DNA from: Paenibacillus sp. LHD-117
Lineage (GTDB): Bacteria; Bacillota; Bacilli; Paenibacillales; Paenibacillaceae
NCBI RefSeq assembly: GCF_030929555.1
Contig: NZ_JAVFVT010000027.1
Span: forward strand, 1 to 64,000
Direction of reading: 5' to 3'
Length of the DNA stretch: 64,000 nt
A program made the position numbers and the translations under genes. The notes under the pieces are model-generated. The model had not been told where the DNA came from. It made no database searches and saw nothing but the letters and a program-made list of their open reading frames with translations. Of the stretch, positions 61,197 to 64,000 are shown in pieces (positions within the stretch are counted from its first letter, which is position 1; every line of letters starts with the position of its first letter).

Positions 61197-63485
61197 TTAT
61201 ACTTGAACGGTATGTTTCTCCCGTGCGATTCGTGTCGCGTCCACCATGTTGCGCAAGGAAGCAATCGTCTCTTCCGAACCGCGCGTCTTCAGGCCGCAGT
61301 CCGGGTTAATCCAGAACAGCTTCGGATCGAGGACGCGAAGCGCGCGGTCGATCATGTTTGTCATTTCGCCGACGCTTGGCACCCGCGGACTGTGGATGTC
61401 GTAGACGCCAAGGCCGATGCCCAGCTTGTACGTGTTTTCTTCGAAGCTGTGAATGAGCTCGCCGTGGCTGCGCGACGTCTCGATCGAGATGACGTCAGCG
61501 TCCATCGCCTCGATGGAGTCGATCATGTCATGGAATTCGCAATAACACATATGCGTATGAATCTGCGTTGTATCTTGCACGGTGCAGGTCGTCATCCGGA
61601 AAGCTTTGACCGACCATGCCAAATATTCCGCTTGGTCTTTCTCCTTCAGCGGCAGACCTTCGCGAACTGCCGGTTCGTCGACCTGGATCATCCCGATGCC
61701 GGCCTGCTCCAATGCCTCAACCTCTTGTCTCAGCGCGTAAGCCAGCTGGTATGCGATCTGCTCGCGCGTAATGTCATCGCGGACGAACGACCAGTTCATG
61801 ATCGTAATCGGTCCCGTAAGCATACCTTTCACTGGACGGGCCGTCTTCGATTGCGCGTACCGCGTTTCCTCAACGGTCATGGCCTGTTCGAAGGCGACGT
61901 CTCCGAAGATGATCGGCGGCTTAACGCAGCGCGATCCGTACGATTGCACCCAACCGAATTCGGTGAAGGCGAAACCTGCCAGCTTCTCCCCGAAAAATTC
62001 GACCATATCCGTCCGTTCGAATTCGCCGTGGACGAGTACATCGAGTCCGATCTCTTCCTGCAGACCGATCCAAAGATCGATTTGCTCGCGAATAAACGCG
62101 TTATACTGTTCGTTGTTCCATTCGCCTTTGCGCCATGACTGTCTTGCTTTGCGAACCTCGGCGGATTGCGGGAAGCTACCGATGGTCGTCGTCGGGAAGA
62201 TCGGCAGCTGCCACTTGCGCTCCTGAGCCGCGTGACGCTCAGCGAACGGCAAGCTGCGCAGCGGCTCTTGCTTGCTGACGGCCGCGACGGCGGCTTGAAT
62301 CTCGCCTCTGTTGCGGGCGCCCGATTGCTCGATCGCCTGAAGCTCGCGCGAGTTGCGCGCCAGCTCTTCGGCTACCGCCGACTCGCCGGAAGCAACGGCT
62401 TTCTTCAGCAACGCGATTTCGCCAAGCTTTTCGTCCGCAAAGGCCAGAGCCTCTTTCAGCTCCGGAAGAAGCTTCGACTCGTTTTGAACGGTGACGGGCA
62501 CATGAAGAAGGCTGCAAGAGGTTTGAACGATAAGCCGATCGGCCGGCACGATTGCCGTTAGCTCGCCAATCAGGTCCAGCTTCCCGCGAAGCGATGCTTT
62601 CCAAATGCCGCGGCCGTCGATGACGCCAGCGCCCAGCACTTTATCGGACGGGAACCCGTTCGTTTTGATCGATTCCAAATTGCCTGCCAAGCCGTGCACG
62701 AAATCCAGCCCGATCCCTTTGACGGGGAGCGCGACGATCTCTTGGTAATAGTCGACCGATTCGAAATACGTCTGCATCATGATGTTCAGGTTAGGGACGT
62801 TGGCAGCAATGGTTCCGTAGATGGACTTCAGTCGTTCGATATCCTTCTCGTCAACTTTCGTCACGAGTATCGGCTCGTCGATCTGCACCCAAGCGACACC
62901 TTCCTGCTCCAGCTCTTGCAAGATTTGCACGTATAACGGAACCAAACGGTCGATCCAGGCGTCTAGTTCCGAAGCTTTATAACCTTTGGATAGCTTCAGG
63001 AAGGTGAGCGGCCCGATAATGACCGGTTTCCCTTCGATGCCGAGCGCTTCCTTCGCCTCGCGGTAGGCGATCAACGGCTTGTTCTCGGTAACGACAGGCG
63101 ATGCCCCATCGAGCTCGGGGACGATATAGTGATAGTTCGTATTAAACCATTTGGTCATTTCGCTGGCGGTCGCATCCTTGGTGCCGCGGGCGACTCCGTA
63201 ATAGAGCGACAGAGGAACGGGTCCGCCGTCATACGGGAAACGTTTCGGCACGATTCCGAACATCGTGGCCGTATCCAGCACTTGATCGTAGTAGCTGAAG
63301 TCGCCTACCGGAATGTAGTCGATGCCTTGTTCCTGCTGTTTGCACAAGTGAGCGATTCGAATCTCTTGAAGCTGCTTCAGAAACTCCGATTCTTCCAGTT
63401 TGCCAGACCAGAACGCCTCCAACGCTTTTTTCCACTCCCGGTTCGCGCCGATGCGCGGGTATCCCAATACACTGCTTTTTGTCAT
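61197..63485 (-). CDS. metE: Cobalamin-independent methionine synthase
   Basis: 762 residues, full length. Methylates homocysteine with methyl-tetrahydrofolate without vitamin B12. N-terminal LGYPRIGANREWKKALE, zinc ligands in HTHMCYCEFHD and INPDCGLKTRG, and TTTIGSFPQS at the start of the C-terminal barrel are all in place. No T-box or SAM riboswitch can fit in the 120 nt upstream. Inverted AT-rich repeats there (TATAG...CTATA, 63538-63562) could be a LysR-type site, in keeping with the LysR gene upstream. Confidence 0.96.
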   Translation of the reverse strand: MTKSSVLGYPRIGANREWKKALEAFWSGKLEESEFLKQLQEIRIAHLCKQQEQGIDYIPVGDFSYYDQVLDTATMFGIVPKRFPYDGGPVPLSLYYGVARGTKDATASEMTKWFNTNYHYIVPELDGASPVVTENKPLIAYREAKEALGIEGKPVIIGPLTFLKLSKGYKASELDAWIDRLVPLYVQILQELEQEGVAWVQIDEPILVTKVDEKDIERLKSIYGTIAANVPNLNIMMQTYFESVDYYQEIVALPVKGIGLDFVHGLAGNLESIKTNGFPSDKVLGAGVIDGRGIWKASLRGKLDLIGELTAIVPADRLIVQTSCSLLHVPVTVQNESKLLPELKEALAFADEKLGEIALLKKAVASGESAVAEELARNSRELQAIEQSGARNRGEIQAAVAAVSKQEPLRSLPFAERHAAQERKWQLPIFPTTTIGSFPQSAEVRKARQSWRKGEWNNEQYNAFIREQIDLWIGLQEEIGLDVLVHGEFERTDMVEFFGEKLAGFAFTEFGWVQSYGSRCVKPPIIFGDVAFEQAMTVEETRYAQSKTARPVKGMLTGPITIMNWSFVRDDITREQIAYQLAYALRQEVEALEQAGIGMIQVDEPAVREGLPLKEKDQAEYLAWSVKAFRMTTCTVQDTTQIHTHMCYCEFHDMIDSIEAMDADVISIETSRSHGELIHSFEENTYKLGIGLGVYDIHSPRVPSVGEMTNMIDRALRVLDPKLFWINPDCGLKTRGSEETIASLRNMVDATRIAREKHTVQV

Positions 63486-63608
63486 CTTGCAACACTCCCT
63501 ACTTATCGTTACAAGAAAGATACCATGGAAGTTCGGATATAGCGTAACTCAAATAATCTATATCTGGTCATAGTCATTAGCTATAACAAGCAGCGAAAAA
63601 CGCCTTTC

Positions 63609-64000
63609 TTATGTCGCGACCGCCAGCTGGAGCGCATCGATATAAGCGGTGCCTAGCGCCGACAAAGGCATGTTTTTTTGCGCGATCCATCCGACGTTGA
63701 TCGTCTCGTCGATCGCGAGCGGGACTGGGATGATTTCGTTGCCGTTCAGGTCGGAGCTCAGCACGCCGGTCGAGATCGTATAGCCGTTTAGCCCGATCAG
63801 CAGGTTGAATAACGTCGCCCGGTCATTGACGCGAATGCTTTTCTTATGGCTCAGCGTGCTAAGAATTTCTTCGGAGAAGTGGAACGAATTGTATTCGCCC
63901 TGATCGAAGGATAGATACGGATAATCTTGAAGCTGGTCGATCGTGACGATCGATTGTTTGGCCAGCGGATTGTTGATGCTGATGAAGATATGCGGCTTTG
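63609..64000 (-). CDS. LysR-family regulator, C-terminal part (cut by window edge)
   Basis: About 130 residues up to the stop, reading KPHIFISINNPLAKQSIVTI, DYPYLSFDQGEYNSFHFSEE, VNDRATLFNLLIGLNGYTIS and NVGWIAQKNMPLSALGTAYI. This is the substrate-binding domain of a LysR-type regulator, second half. The HTH and start lie outside. It is transcribed towards metE, 124 nt away, so a MetR-like role in controlling metE is likely but unproven. Confidence 0.8.
   Translation of the reverse strand, partial: KPHIFISINNPLAKQSIVTIDQLQDYPYLSFDQGEYNSFHFSEEILSTLSHKKSIRVNDRATLFNLLIGLNGYTISTGVLSSDLNGNEIIPVPLAIDETINVGWIAQKNMPLSALGTAYIDALQLAVAT

Noticed and set aside
61203..62138. Long plus-strand open frame opposite metE (311 codons)
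   Set aside because: Shadow of the metE frame caused by codon bias; no ribosome binding site and no recognisable motifs.
63486..63608. T-box or SAM riboswitch upstream of metE
   Set aside because: The gap is only about 120 nt and has no specifier loop, T-box sequence or SAM-I core; LysR-type control is more likely.

Overview
The window looks like chromosomal DNA of an endospore-forming Bacillota of the Paenibacillaceae type (Paenibacillus/Cohnella-like). Evidence: an alpha/beta small acid-soluble spore protein, a GerA-type germinant-receptor operon, strong AGGAGG ribosome binding sites with TTG/GTG starts, many intrinsic terminators, a group IIC intron placed behind a terminator, and a KimA potassium importer. 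Most genes lie on the minus strand. No rRNA, tRNA or CRISPR array was seen.

Layout. 1-3.1 kb: the 5' tip of a group IIC intron, an ECF sigma factor with an overlapping anti-sigma-like partner, GTP cyclohydrolase II, and a CPBP membrane protease. 3.3-11.4 kb: the most unusual cassette. A minus-strand operon encodes two PaaK-like adenylate-forming ligases, a DAHP synthase core without regulatory domains, a chorismate lyase (DUF98 type, as in mycobacterial 4-hydroxybenzoate synthesis) and a Lys/Glu-rich small protein. It is bracketed by plus-strand genes for two related TPR proteins and two members of a small unrecognised family (here called SGAN), and is followed by a chorismate synthase. Together these could make chorismate, turn it into 4-hydroxybenzoate and activate it; the acceptor is unknown. 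11.5-17 kb: PepD and a gerA-gerC-gerB operon. 17-24.5 kb: a YcaQ-like glycosylase, a broken Lsa-type ABC-F resistance gene, selD-mnmH (selenouridine tRNA modification), SASP, a HAD phosphatase, and a tandem lipase pair of which one member lacks the catalytic serine.

24.6-33.7 kb: a YdcZ/Crp/YdcZ triad; a two-domain isoprenoid-synthase-like protein with a HisRS-like class II synthetase paralogue upstream; a GNAT acetyltransferase; a secreted MORN-repeat protein; and a ROK fructokinase. 32.8-44.3 kb: a fructan-use locus (fructokinase, two GH32 enzymes, a three-gene sugar ABC importer, a LacI regulator with operators and a cre-like site), interrupted by a TnpB-only IS605-type element and a roughly 167 bp dispersed repeat whose second copy lies at 58.0 kb.

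44.4-57 kb: a potassium island. It holds an RCK/Rossmann-like protein, a 36-residue membrane peptide, kdpFABC, a stand-alone KdpD sensor in which the whole KdpD-N plus USP module is duplicated, a separate histidine kinase, KdpE, and then KimA. 57-64 kb: a methyltransferase, an Rrf2 regulator, a ROK-regulated MFS transporter, metE, and the 3' part of a LysR regulator cut by the window edge.
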